In this document: positions 35,141 through 43,488 of the stretch, in pieces
How positions within the stretch are numbered: position 1 is the first letter of the stretch
Layout of the letters: each line of letters begins with the position of its first letter
Assembly: GCA_001298545.1 (NCBI GenBank)
Contig: LJCX01000033.1
Span: 171,552-235,551, forward strand
Source: Actinobacteria bacterium OV320
Lineage (GTDB): Bacteria > Actinomycetota > Actinomycetes > Streptomycetales > Streptomycetaceae
Reading direction: 5' to 3'
Length of the DNA: 64,000 nt
Notes under the pieces: generated by a model
What the model saw: the letters and a program-made list of their open reading frames with translations, nothing else
What the model was told of the DNA's origin: nothing
Database searches by the model: none
Program-made: the position numbers and the translations under genes

Positions 35141-35581
35141 TCAGCGGCGGCCGGTGGCCAGGATGAGGAGGAACTGGCCGCCGCCCGCCTCGATGCCGAC
35201 GGTCACCGGCAGCCCCGGTGCCAGTCGGGAGAACCGGTCCACCAGCCAATCCGCCGCCTCTTGGGCGTCCTGCCTGGTCGGGCAACGGCCCACCATCTCG
35301 CGGCCCCCCTTGCGCTCCAGCCTCGCGGCAACGGTGATCAGCGGCGCGGGTTCGACCACGTACAGGCGGTCCGGCCAGGCGATGACCGCCTTGACCGCGC
35401 CCTTGCGGGTGTTGCACCCGCGGTGCGCGAGCCGCTCCGCGACCTTGGCCTTCCGGTCGGCGGTCCGGCTGTCGACGCTGGGCCCCTGCGGGTCGTTCAC
35501 CGACTTGTCGGGGTCGACCGGTTCGTCGCACACCCAGCAGCGCCAGCCGTCGCGCTCAGCCACATCATCAAGGAGACTCAT
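35141..35581 (-). CDS. HNH-like zinc protein, hypothetical
   Basis: A 146-residue protein. The N-terminal half has an HNH-nuclease-like arrangement: WRCWVCDEPVDP (C-x2-C), a spacer with DRKAKVAERLAH, and HRGCNTRKGA, which resembles the third strand and helix of HNH domains (LAHRxCNxRKG). The first catalytic His of the usual DHxxP motif is not obvious, so activity is uncertain. The C-terminal half (40-140) looks like a separate alpha/beta domain. ATG 35581 is preceded by only a weak ribosome site. Confidence 0.6.
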   Translation of the reverse strand: MSLLDDVAERDGWRCWVCDEPVDPDKSVNDPQGPSVDSRTADRKAKVAERLAHRGCNTRKGAVKAVIAWPDRLYVVEPAPLITVAARLERKGGREMVGRCPTRQDAQEAADWLVDRFSRLAPGLPVTVGIEAGGGQFLLILATGRR

Positions 35582-36430
35582 CCGAGCAAACTAGCCTGCC
35601 CAGCCGCCACCGCCGCGCACCAGGCCCACGGCAACCTCCAGCCACCGCCGAACTTCTGGCCTCGGGGTGAAGGCCACGTGGTGACCGTACGGCCGAAGCG
35701 GTACCAACTGCTCCGGTGGCGCCTTCCGTTGCAAGTCCGTGAACGCTTCTTCAAGGCCCCGGCTTCGTCGGTCGGCCCCGACGCGGAGCCGGCTGCATGC
35801 GGCATTCGCTCCAGCAGACGGCCAGAAAATGTTCCGGTGAGGGGTGGTCGGCCGACTCGCGTCGGCTGTCGTGAAACCGGACCCTGCGACACCAGCCTGA
35901 TGAGGGCCTCCGCGTCGCGCCGACGGCGGACAACTGGAGCAACCTCACTCTGTTTGCACCCCGCAACGCTTCGGCCATCCCGGCCTGGCCGAGATTGCCG
36001 CGGTGGTAATCACCTCAAAAGGGATGAGCGTGTCCGTTTCTCGATCTCGCGTCGGTCATGTGCATCGTGTACCTTCCGATTGCTTGCGGAGATGACTGAC
36101 TTGATTTGGCCTGCGCAGCGTCCTCCGGGGGGAAGGCGCACGATCGTGACGGGCATGAGGATTGGTTGGGGGAGGCGTAAAAGGCATGTCTGCACGACCC
36201 CTTGAGCGAACGCAGCGCCCCTGTGGGCGATGTACCGAGAGGCGCTGAGCGCCGCCCTGGCGCCCTATGGTCCCGGCAGGGTTTTCCTGCGACCGATCAT
36301 GTAAACGTCACGTGATTTCGACTGCTTCCCTCCAAGGCGAAGCCCATCGGCGATCGCGCTTCTCGCATGCCTGATTTCGCGAGCGTGTGACGCGCGTCGA
36401 CTCAAAATTGACGAATTCTAGGTTCGAAGG
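35582..36430. other. 849-base non-coding region before NRPS cluster
   Basis: No gene recognised on either strand. The last 130 bases are less GC-rich than their surroundings, as promoters are. They contain a perfect TCACGTGA palindrome at 36308-36315. The cluster's promoter and any regulator site should lie here; no regulator gene is present in the cluster. Confidence 0.5.
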
Positions 36431-39400
36431 ATGATGGCGAAACTAACGGGGTCCGAGGAATTGTCCCTGTCAGACATGCTGGGCGCGGTCACCGTCGCCC
36501 AGCCCGACCGGACTGCCGTCTCCTGTGGCACGGAGCGGCTGACCTTTCGGCAACTCAGTGAGCGCAGCGGGACCATGGCCGGCTACCTTCGGCGGCTCGG
36601 TGCGGTGAACGAGCCCGTCGGCATCTTCATGGAGCCGTCCGTCGATCTCATGGCCGGTGTCTGGGGCGTCCTGCACTCAGGCGCCGCCTATCTGCCGCTG
36701 TCGCCGGAATACCCGGATGAACGTGTCCGCTACATGATCGCGGACTCAGGAACCAAGGTCATCCTGGCCGACGAGTCCTTGGCGTCCCGACTGGCCGCGA
36801 TCACGCCACCGGGAACGAAGATCGTCACCGTCGCGCAGACCCAGGCCTCCCTGGAAGCCGAGCCGGACACCGGTTCCGCCGCTCCGCCCGCCCCCTCGCC
36901 CGCACAGAGCCACAGCCTCGCGTACGTGATCTACACCTCGGGGAGCACGGGCAACCCGAAGGGCATCGGCATCGAGCACCACAGCATCGTCAGCCAGATG
37001 CGCTGGCTGGCCGACGAGCAGGGGCTGGACGACCGCAGGACGGTGCTGCAGAAGACACCCCTGAGTTTCGACGCGGCCCAGTGGGAGATCCTGGCACCGG
37101 CCTGCGGCAGCAGCGTAGTGATGAGCGGACCTGGCCTCTACGCCGACCCCGGCGGGCTCGTCGACCTGATCGTGGCGCACGGGGTGACCACCGTTCAGGG
37201 GGTGCCGACGCTCCTGCAGGGGCTCGTCGACACCGGACGGCTGTCCGACTGCACCTCGCTCTCCCATGTCTTCAGCGGCGGTGAGTCGCTCACCAGGAAC
37301 CTGGCGACCGAACTGCTCGACGCGTTACCGGATCTGGTTCTGGTCAACCTGTACGGCCCGAGCGAGTGCACGATCAACGCGTCGGCCCACACCGTGGACC
37401 GCGGCACCCTCCGGCACGGTCCCGACCACATCTCCATCGGCCGACCGGTCCGGGGCATGAGCTTCCACATCCTCGACTCCGCCCGCCGGCCCGTGGCACG
37501 GGGTGAGTCGGGTGAACTCCACATCGCCGGACGCCAACTCGCCCGCGGGTACCTGAACAACCCCGAGCTGACCGCCGAACGCTTCATCACCAACCCGTTC
37601 GCCACCGATCCCGAATCCGCCCGTCTGTACCGCACCGGCGACCTGGCCAGGTGGAACGACGACGGCACCGTGCAGTTCCTCGGCCGTACCGACAGCCAGG
37701 TCAAGCTGCGCGGCTTCCGGGTCGAGTTGGACGAGATCAAGGTGTCCATCGAAAAGCACGACTGGGTCAAGCGCGCCGCCGTCCTGGTCCGCGACGACGC
37801 CAGAGTCGGCGCCAACCTCATCGCCTTCATAGAGCTCGACCCCCAGCGGGCCGCGCTGATGGACCAGGGCAACCACGGTACCCATCACCAGTCGAAGCAG
37901 AGCAGGCTGCAACTCAAGGCGCAGCTGGCGAATCTGGGGGTGCGGCAGGAAGACGGAGTCGCCGTCGTCGAGCTGCCCGGACGCTTGGCGACGGCCCGGC
38001 AGCGGCGCACGGTGTTCGCCCGCAAGACATACCGCTTCTACGAAGGCGGCGAGGTCGAACGGGCCGACATCATGGCCCTGCTCGCCCGCCCGACACAACA
38101 ACCGGCCGCCCCCCGTGACCCGGACACCCTGACGCTGTCCGAACTCGGCACCCTGCTGCGCTATTACGGACAGTTCCCCAGCGGTGAACGGCTGCTCCCC
38201 AAGTACGGGTACGCCTCTCCCGGCTCGTTGTACGCGACGCAGTTGTACCTGGAGCTGTCCGGCATCGCGGGTCTCGAACCGGGCTACTACTACCACCACC
38301 CGATCGATCACCGGCTCGTGCTGATCAGCCCCGCTCCGGTCGGCAGCCCGAGGCTGCGCGTCCACTTCATCGGGCGCCGGTCGGCCATCGAGCCCGTCTA
38401 CCGCAACAACATCCAGGAAGTTCTCCACTTCGAAGCAGGCCACATGGTCGGCCTGTTCGACCAGGTCCTGCCCGAGTACGGGCTGCGCATCAACGCCCGC
38501 CCGGGGGCGTCCGAGGTCAAGGATCTGCTGGGCTGCCCGGACGAGGACCACTACCTGGGCACGTACGAGGTGGAGACGGCCGCCGCCCCGGCCGTCGACA
38601 GCCCGGTCGACCTGTACGTGCAGGCCCATCCCGACCGGATCGCCGATCTGGACCGCGGCCAGTACCGGTATGACGGCGCCGAACTGGTGTGCGTGTCCGA
38701 CCAGCTGGTTCGCAAGCAGGATGTCATCGCCATCAACCAGGAGGTCTACGACCGCGCGAGTTTCGGGATCAGCGTGATCGGCCGAGCGGCCGAACCCTGG
38801 CAGCGCTACGCCGACCTCGGCCGGGAACTGCAGCGCCTCCAGATGAACGACCTCGACCTGGGGCTGATGTCCTCCGGCTACAGCTCGGAGACCGGCAACC
38901 CCCTGCCGTCCGCCCGGCGCATCGCGCACCTCGTCGACCTCGGCCCGGACGCCGCGTCCTACTTCGCCGTCGGCGGCCGGATCAGTGCCGAGCAGCGGCT
39001 CAGCGAGGGCATGAAGGAGGACTCCGTCCACATGCGGGGGCCGGCCGAGATCGTCAAGGACAACCTGGCCGAGTCCCTGCCGCCGTACATGGTGCCGAAC
39101 CGGGTCACCGTGCTGGACTCCTTCCCGCTCACGCCGAACGGCAAGGTCGACCACCAGGCCCTGCGCGAGCTGGACAAGGCCGCCATGGAGGACGCCGAGG
39201 CGCCGGTCGTCCCCCCGCGTACGCCCACCGAGGAGGCCATCGCCGCGCTGTGGCGCACCGTGCTCAGACAGGACCGGGTCTCGATCCGGGACAACTTCTT
39301 CGCGGCCGGGGGCCATTCGCTGACCGCGGTCAACCTGGTGGGCCGGATCAACAGGGAGCTCGGCAGTTCCCTGCCGCTCCAGGTGCTGTTCGACGCGCCG

Positions 39401-40492
39401 ACCATCGCCGAGCTGGCCAGACGCGTCGACCGCGAGCCCGCGAGCGCGCTGCCCAGGCTCGTACGACTGCGCGCCGGAGACGGCGGACGGCCGGTCTTCT
39501 GCTGGCCCGGGCTGGGTGGCTACCCGATGAGCCTGCGGCTGCTGGCCGGCAGGCTGGAACTGGACCGGCCGTTCCTCGGAATCCAGGCCTACGGCGTCAA
39601 CGCGGGCGAGATCGCCTACCCGACGTTCGAGGAGATGGTCGCCAAGGACATCGAACTCATCCGGGAGGTCCAGCCGGTCGGCCCGTACACCCTGTGGGGC
39701 TACTCCTTCGGGGCCCGGGTCGCGTTCGAGACGGCCCGTCAACTGGAACGCGCCGGCGAGCGGGTCGACGAGGTGATCCTGATCGCACCGGGCAAGCCGC
39801 CCGTGGAAACCCGCGCCGAGACGGCCACCGGGGCGGCGGTCAGCTTCGCCGACCACACCTTCGTCGCGATTCTCTATTCGGTGTTCGCCGGAAACCTCGA
39901 TTCGTCAGCGGTCGACGCGTGCCTGGCCGCAACCCACGACGAAGAATCCTTCAGCGCATTCGTCTGCGGCCGGTTCGAGCACCTGGAGCGGGAACTGGTG
40001 CGCAGGATCGTCGGCGTGGTGCGGAAGACCTTTCTCTTCGAGTACGCCCCTCACGAACTGGCCGAGCGCAGCATCGCGGCGCCGATCACGGTATTCCGGG
40101 CCGACGGCGACCAGGACTCCTTCATCGATTCCGGTCACACGCTGTCGAGCACACCCCTCAGGGTCAGCCGACTCAGGGCCGATCACTACGCACTGCTGCG
40201 CACGAACGGAATAGCCGAACTCGTCACCGCCATTCAGGCCGCACGACTCCCCAGAAAGGCCATCGGAGTGCCTCACGTCAGCATCAAGCATTTCCCGAAC
40301 AACCTCGAAGCCGACCAGATCTCCGTCCTCGTCGACGCGATCACCAGCGCGGTCCGGACCGCGTTCTCGGTCGACGAAGGCGCCGTGTCGATCGCCCTCG
40401 AACCGGTGGCCCAGGACGTCTGGACCGAGCGGGTGTACATACCGGAGATCGTCGAAGGCACCGGCAAGCTGGTCAAATCCCCGAATTACTGA
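36431..40492 (+). CDS. Single-module NRPS A-Ox-PCP-TE with C-terminal tautomerase domain (indigoidine-synthetase-like)
   Basis: 1353 residues. The adenylation domain (1-470, ending again at 870-915 with TPNGKVDHQ) is interrupted by a SagB-type FMN oxidase domain (about 555-850, KYGYASPGSLYATQLYLEL). PCP follows (930-1000, Ser963 in FFAAGGHSL), then thioesterase (1020-1275, GYSFGA Ser1092, His1252) and a 4-oxalocrotonate-tautomerase-like domain (1279-1353). This is BpsA/IndC architecture plus one domain. Pocket residues mapped on PheA give D-A-W-Q-F-G-L-I-N-K, close to a recorded Gln code. Expected chemistry: load L-Gln, dehydrogenate, cyclise to an aminopiperidinedione. Codon 299 is TTA. GAAGG abuts the ATG, so ATG 36434 may be the true start. 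Confidence 0.93.
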   Translation: MMAKLTGSEELSLSDMLGAVTVAQPDRTAVSCGTERLTFRQLSERSGTMAGYLRRLGAVNEPVGIFMEPSVDLMAGVWGVLHSGAAYLPLSPEYPDERVRYMIADSGTKVILADESLASRLAAITPPGTKIVTVAQTQASLEAEPDTGSAAPPAPSPAQSHSLAYVIYTSGSTGNPKGIGIEHHSIVSQMRWLADEQGLDDRRTVLQKTPLSFDAAQWEILAPACGSSVVMSGPGLYADPGGLVDLIVAHGVTTVQGVPTLLQGLVDTGRLSDCTSLSHVFSGGESLTRNLATELLDALPDLVLVNLYGPSECTINASAHTVDRGTLRHGPDHISIGRPVRGMSFHILDSARRPVARGESGELHIAGRQLARGYLNNPELTAERFITNPFATDPESARLYRTGDLARWNDDGTVQFLGRTDSQVKLRGFRVELDEIKVSIEKHDWVKRAAVLVRDDARVGANLIAFIELDPQRAALMDQGNHGTHHQSKQSRLQLKAQLANLGVRQEDGVAVVELPGRLATARQRRTVFARKTYRFYEGGEVERADIMALLARPTQQPAAPRDPDTLTLSELGTLLRYYGQFPSGERLLPKYGYASPGSLYATQLYLELSGIAGLEPGYYYHHPIDHRLVLISPAPVGSPRLRVHFIGRRSAIEPVYRNNIQEVLHFEAGHMVGLFDQVLPEYGLRINARPGASEVKDLLGCPDEDHYLGTYEVETAAAPAVDSPVDLYVQAHPDRIADLDRGQYRYDGAELVCVSDQLVRKQDVIAINQEVYDRASFGISVIGRAAEPWQRYADLGRELQRLQMNDLDLGLMSSGYSSETGNPLPSARRIAHLVDLGPDAASYFAVGGRISAEQRLSEGMKEDSVHMRGPAEIVKDNLAESLPPYMVPNRVTVLDSFPLTPNGKVDHQALRELDKAAMEDAEAPVVPPRTPTEEAIAALWRTVLRQDRVSIRDNFFAAGGHSLTAVNLVGRINRELGSSLPLQVLFDAPTIAELARRVDREPASALPRLVRLRAGDGGRPVFCWPGLGGYPMSLRLLAGRLELDRPFLGIQAYGVNAGEIAYPTFEEMVAKDIELIREVQPVGPYTLWGYSFGARVAFETARQLERAGERVDEVILIAPGKPPVETRAETATGAAVSFADHTFVAILYSVFAGNLDSSAVDACLAATHDEESFSAFVCGRFEHLERELVRRIVGVVRKTFLFEYAPHELAERSIAAPITVFRADGDQDSFIDSGHTLSSTPLRVSRLRADHYALLRTNGIAELVTAIQAARLPRKAIGVPHVSIKHFPNNLEADQISVLVDAITSAVRTAFSVDEGAVSIALEPVAQDVWTERVYIPEIVEGTGKLVKSPNY

Positions 40493-40554
40493 GGCCGGCC
40501 ATCGAATTCGACGGCGACACAGGAAAACCAGGACATGCCATGACGGAGGATCGT

Positions 40555-41163
40555 ATGCGTAGGGTGATCGGCAGGGCGAGGGAAGACCTCTCCGTGATCG
40601 TCGCGCGGGACCCGTCGATACGCACCCGCGCGGAGGCACTGCTCCACCCCGCGCTGCCCGCCCTGTGGACCCACCGGCTGGCACATGCCCTGTACATCCG
40701 TGGGCACCGTCAGCTCGCCCGGTTCCTGGCCTACCTGGCCCGCGCGGTGACCGGCGGCATCGAAATCCATCCGGGCGCGACGCTGGGCCGGCGCGTGTTC
40801 ATCGATCACGGGGCCGCGGTGGTCATCGGGGAGACGGCCGAGGTCGGTGACGATGTCACGATCTTCCACCAGGTCACGCTGGGCGCGGTCGGCTGGTGGC
40901 GGGACGGGCGCCGCGAACCCGGTGCCCGCCGGCATCCGGTCGTCGGCGACCGGGTGGTGCTCGGTACCAACGCGATCGTGCTCGGCCCGGTCACCGTCGG
41001 CGACGACGCGTTGATCGGCGCCGGTTCGCTCGTCCTGGGCGATGTGCCACCAGCCGCCCGGGTGATGGCCCCCGAAGCCGAGGTCGTGCGGCGGCTGTCG
41101 GCCGCGGATCGCGAGGAGGCCGACCAGCTGCTGCGCGCGCTGGCCACCTCCGGGTGCTGGTGA
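40555..41163 (+). CDS. Serine O-acetyltransferase (CysE-type)
   Basis: A 202-residue left-handed beta-helix acyltransferase. The N-terminal helical part (PALPALWTHRLAHALYIRG) and hexapeptide repeats (GIEIHPGATLGRRVFIDHGA; VVIGETAEVGDDVTIFHQVT) are typical of CysE, with the catalytic His/Asp region present. It makes O-acetyl-L-serine from serine and acetyl-CoA, the substrate of the cysteine-synthase domain in the next gene. ATG 40555 has GGAGG five bases upstream; ATG 40540 is an alternative. A dedicated copy inside a cluster points to supply for a special beta-replacement. Confidence 0.92.
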   Translation: MRRVIGRAREDLSVIVARDPSIRTRAEALLHPALPALWTHRLAHALYIRGHRQLARFLAYLARAVTGGIEIHPGATLGRRVFIDHGAAVVIGETAEVGDDVTIFHQVTLGAVGWWRDGRREPGARRHPVVGDRVVLGTNAIVLGPVTVGDDALIGAGSLVLGDVPPAARVMAPEAEVVRRLSAADREEADQLLRALATSGCW

Positions 41164-41247
41164 CGGCCCGCCCGATTCCGTTCGCCGTTCAGCGTCTGCC
41201 GTTGTCGTTCCACCCGACCACGTGTCGGCATGCCATTGGAGGCATAG

Positions 41248-43488
41248 ATGATTCACGTCGGTGTCGTGGAGAGCAACCTCTCCGGATCCGGCTTCGAAGG
41301 CCTGCAGATCATCAAGGAACTCGATTGCCGCGTCACCTTCTTCACCCGCGACCTGGACCGGTACCTCGAAGTGCCGGGCGGACCGGCCTACTTCGACCAC
41401 TACGTCGACGAGATCGTGCACTGCGAGACGAACACCTTCGAGGGCCTTCTGCCGCACGTGCACGCCGCCGGGGCCGAGCACCCCTTCGACGCGTTCCTGA
41501 CCCTGGCGGAGTACGACGTGGTCGTGGCCGCCGAGGTGGCGGTCCACCTCGGACTCCCCACGGTCAGCGTCGACGGCGTCGCGACGGCACGCAACAAGGC
41601 GCTGATGCGCCGACGCTGCGCCGAACTCGGCGTCGCGATACCGGCGTTCCGCACCGTGCGCGACCCCGCCGAGGCCGAGGCGGCCGCGGCGGAGATCGGC
41701 CTGCCCTGCGTGGTGAAACCGGCCGACGAGACCAGCAGTGCCGACGTCCGGCTGGTGGAGACCGCGGCCGAGGCGGCTGAGCACGTCGCACTGATCCGGT
41801 CCAGGGTGGAGAACACCCGCGGCCAGGCCCGCTATCACGAGCTGATGGTCGAGGAGTACCTCAGCGGCCCCGAGGTGAGTGTGGAGGTGCTGGCCGACGG
41901 CGACCGGTACGAGGTGTTCGGGGTGACCGACAAGTCGGTCACCGGCCAGGGCTACTTCGTCGAGCTGGCCCACACCTTCCCCTCCGGCCTGCCCGAGCCG
42001 GTGGTGCGCGCCTGCGGCGACCTCGCCGTGGAAGCGCTCCGCGCGGTCGGGTTCGACCTGGGCATGGCCCATGTCGAGATCAAGGTGACCGGGTCCGGTC
42101 CCAAGCTCATCGAGATCAACCCGCGGCCCGCGGGCGGCAAGATCACCTACCTCGTGGACCGCGCTCTCGGCATCCGGTCCCTGGAGCTGGTGGCCCGGCA
42201 GTACCTCGGGCAGCCGCTGCCGGCCCGGGCGCTTCCCGAGCGGCCGGTCGGCGGCGCCGCCATCCGCTACCTGACCGCGCGGCCCGGCCGAGTCGTGTCG
42301 GTCGGCGGGCAGCAGCGCGCTGCCGCCCTGCCCGGCGTGGAGGAGGTCGTCGTCAAGCCCAAACCGGGTTCCGTGGTGCGGGAGTTGCGCCGCAACGGCG
42401 ACCGCGCCGGACATGTGCTCGTGGTGGCCGAGACCGCCGAGCTCGCGGCGCGCACCGCGGAGGCGGCCGCGCAGGAGATCAGCATCCGGACCGAGCCGGT
42501 CGCCCGACGCCCGGTCGCGGACTCCCTGGTCGACCTGATCGGCGGAACGCCGCTGCTCCGGCTGCCGGTTCACCGCATCGTGGACGGTGCCCCGGACGAC
42601 GCCGAGGTGCTGGCGAAGCTGGAACTGTTCAACCCCTGGTCCAGCAGCAAGGACCGGGCCGCGCTGTCGATGCTGCGCGGCGCCGAGGAGCGGGGGCTGC
42701 TCACCCCGGGCGACGGCACCGTGATCGAGGCGACCTCGGGCAACACCGGCATCTCGCTGGCCGCGCTGGCGGCGGCCCGCGGCTACCGCTGCGTCATCGT
42801 GCTGCCGGACAACGCCACTCAGGAGCGGGTGGCCATGCTCCGCTCGCTCGGCGCCCAGGTGGTACGGACCCCCCACACGGGCGGCTATCAGGCGGCGGTC
42901 GACAAGGCCGAGGAGCTCCACCGGCAGACCCCTGGGTCGTGGTTCTGCTGCCAGCACGACAACCCGGACAACACCCGCGCCCACTACGAGACGACCGGCC
43001 CCGAGATCTGGAGCGACGCCGACGGGCGGATCGACGTGTTCGTCTGCGGAGTGGGCACCGGCGGCACGCTCAGCGGCGCCGGGCGGTACCTGCGCGAGAG
43101 CCATCCCGCGGTCCGGATCGTGGCGGTGGAACCGGCGGGCTCGCCGCTGCTGTCCGGAGGCGAGGCGGGCACCCACACCATCCCGGGCTTCAACGGCGGT
43201 TTCATCGCGCCCACCACGGAACGGAACCTCATCGACGAGGTCATCGCGGTCTCCGACGAGGACGCCCTGGACACCACCCGACGCCTCGCACAGCGCGCCG
43301 GACTGATGGTCGGTGTCTCGGCCGGTGCCGTCGTCCACGCGTCCGGCGTCCTGGCCGCCCGTCCGGAGTACCGGGGCCGGCGGATCGTGACCCTGCTGCC
43401 CGACACCGGCGAGCGGTACCTGAGCCTGTTCGGCCGCGAGGCCGAGCCGGTACCGGCCGCGGTCGTGCACAGCGGCGGTGCCCGGTGA
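41248..43488 (+). CDS. Fused ATP-grasp ligase and cysteine-synthase-like enzyme
   Basis: 746 residues in two parts. Residues 1-410 are an ATP-grasp ligase: TFFTRDLDRYL, LPCVVKPADETSSADV, MVEEYLSGPEVSVEVL, MAHVEIKV, LIEINPRPAGGKI. Residues 424-735 are a complete fold-type II PLP enzyme: LIGGTPLLRL, PLP lysine K468 in NPWSSSKDRA, substrate loop ATSGNTGISL (496-505), phosphate loop GVGTGGTLSG. No frameshift or internal stop separates them, so the fusion is real. It should make a beta-substituted alanine from O-acetylserine and hand it to the ligase. ATG 41248 follows GGAGG. Confidence 0.93.
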   Translation: MIHVGVVESNLSGSGFEGLQIIKELDCRVTFFTRDLDRYLEVPGGPAYFDHYVDEIVHCETNTFEGLLPHVHAAGAEHPFDAFLTLAEYDVVVAAEVAVHLGLPTVSVDGVATARNKALMRRRCAELGVAIPAFRTVRDPAEAEAAAAEIGLPCVVKPADETSSADVRLVETAAEAAEHVALIRSRVENTRGQARYHELMVEEYLSGPEVSVEVLADGDRYEVFGVTDKSVTGQGYFVELAHTFPSGLPEPVVRACGDLAVEALRAVGFDLGMAHVEIKVTGSGPKLIEINPRPAGGKITYLVDRALGIRSLELVARQYLGQPLPARALPERPVGGAAIRYLTARPGRVVSVGGQQRAAALPGVEEVVVKPKPGSVVRELRRNGDRAGHVLVVAETAELAARTAEAAAQEISIRTEPVARRPVADSLVDLIGGTPLLRLPVHRIVDGAPDDAEVLAKLELFNPWSSSKDRAALSMLRGAEERGLLTPGDGTVIEATSGNTGISLAALAAARGYRCVIVLPDNATQERVAMLRSLGAQVVRTPHTGGYQAAVDKAEELHRQTPGSWFCCQHDNPDNTRAHYETTGPEIWSDADGRIDVFVCGVGTGGTLSGAGRYLRESHPAVRIVAVEPAGSPLLSGGEAGTHTIPGFNGGFIAPTTERNLIDEVIAVSDEDALDTTRRLAQRAGLMVGVSAGAVVHASGVLAARPEYRGRRIVTLLPDTGERYLSLFGREAEPVPAAVVHSGGAR

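Noticed and set aside
37325..39856. 843-codon antisense frame inside the NRPS gene
   Set aside because: Shadow of the NRPS; no domain motif.
36431..40492. Plain indigoidine synthetase in an ordinary blue-pigment cluster
   Set aside because: The core architecture fits, but the extra tautomerase domain and the neighbouring CysE, ATP-grasp and CysK genes, with no IndA/IndB-like genes, do not fit a simple pigment locus.
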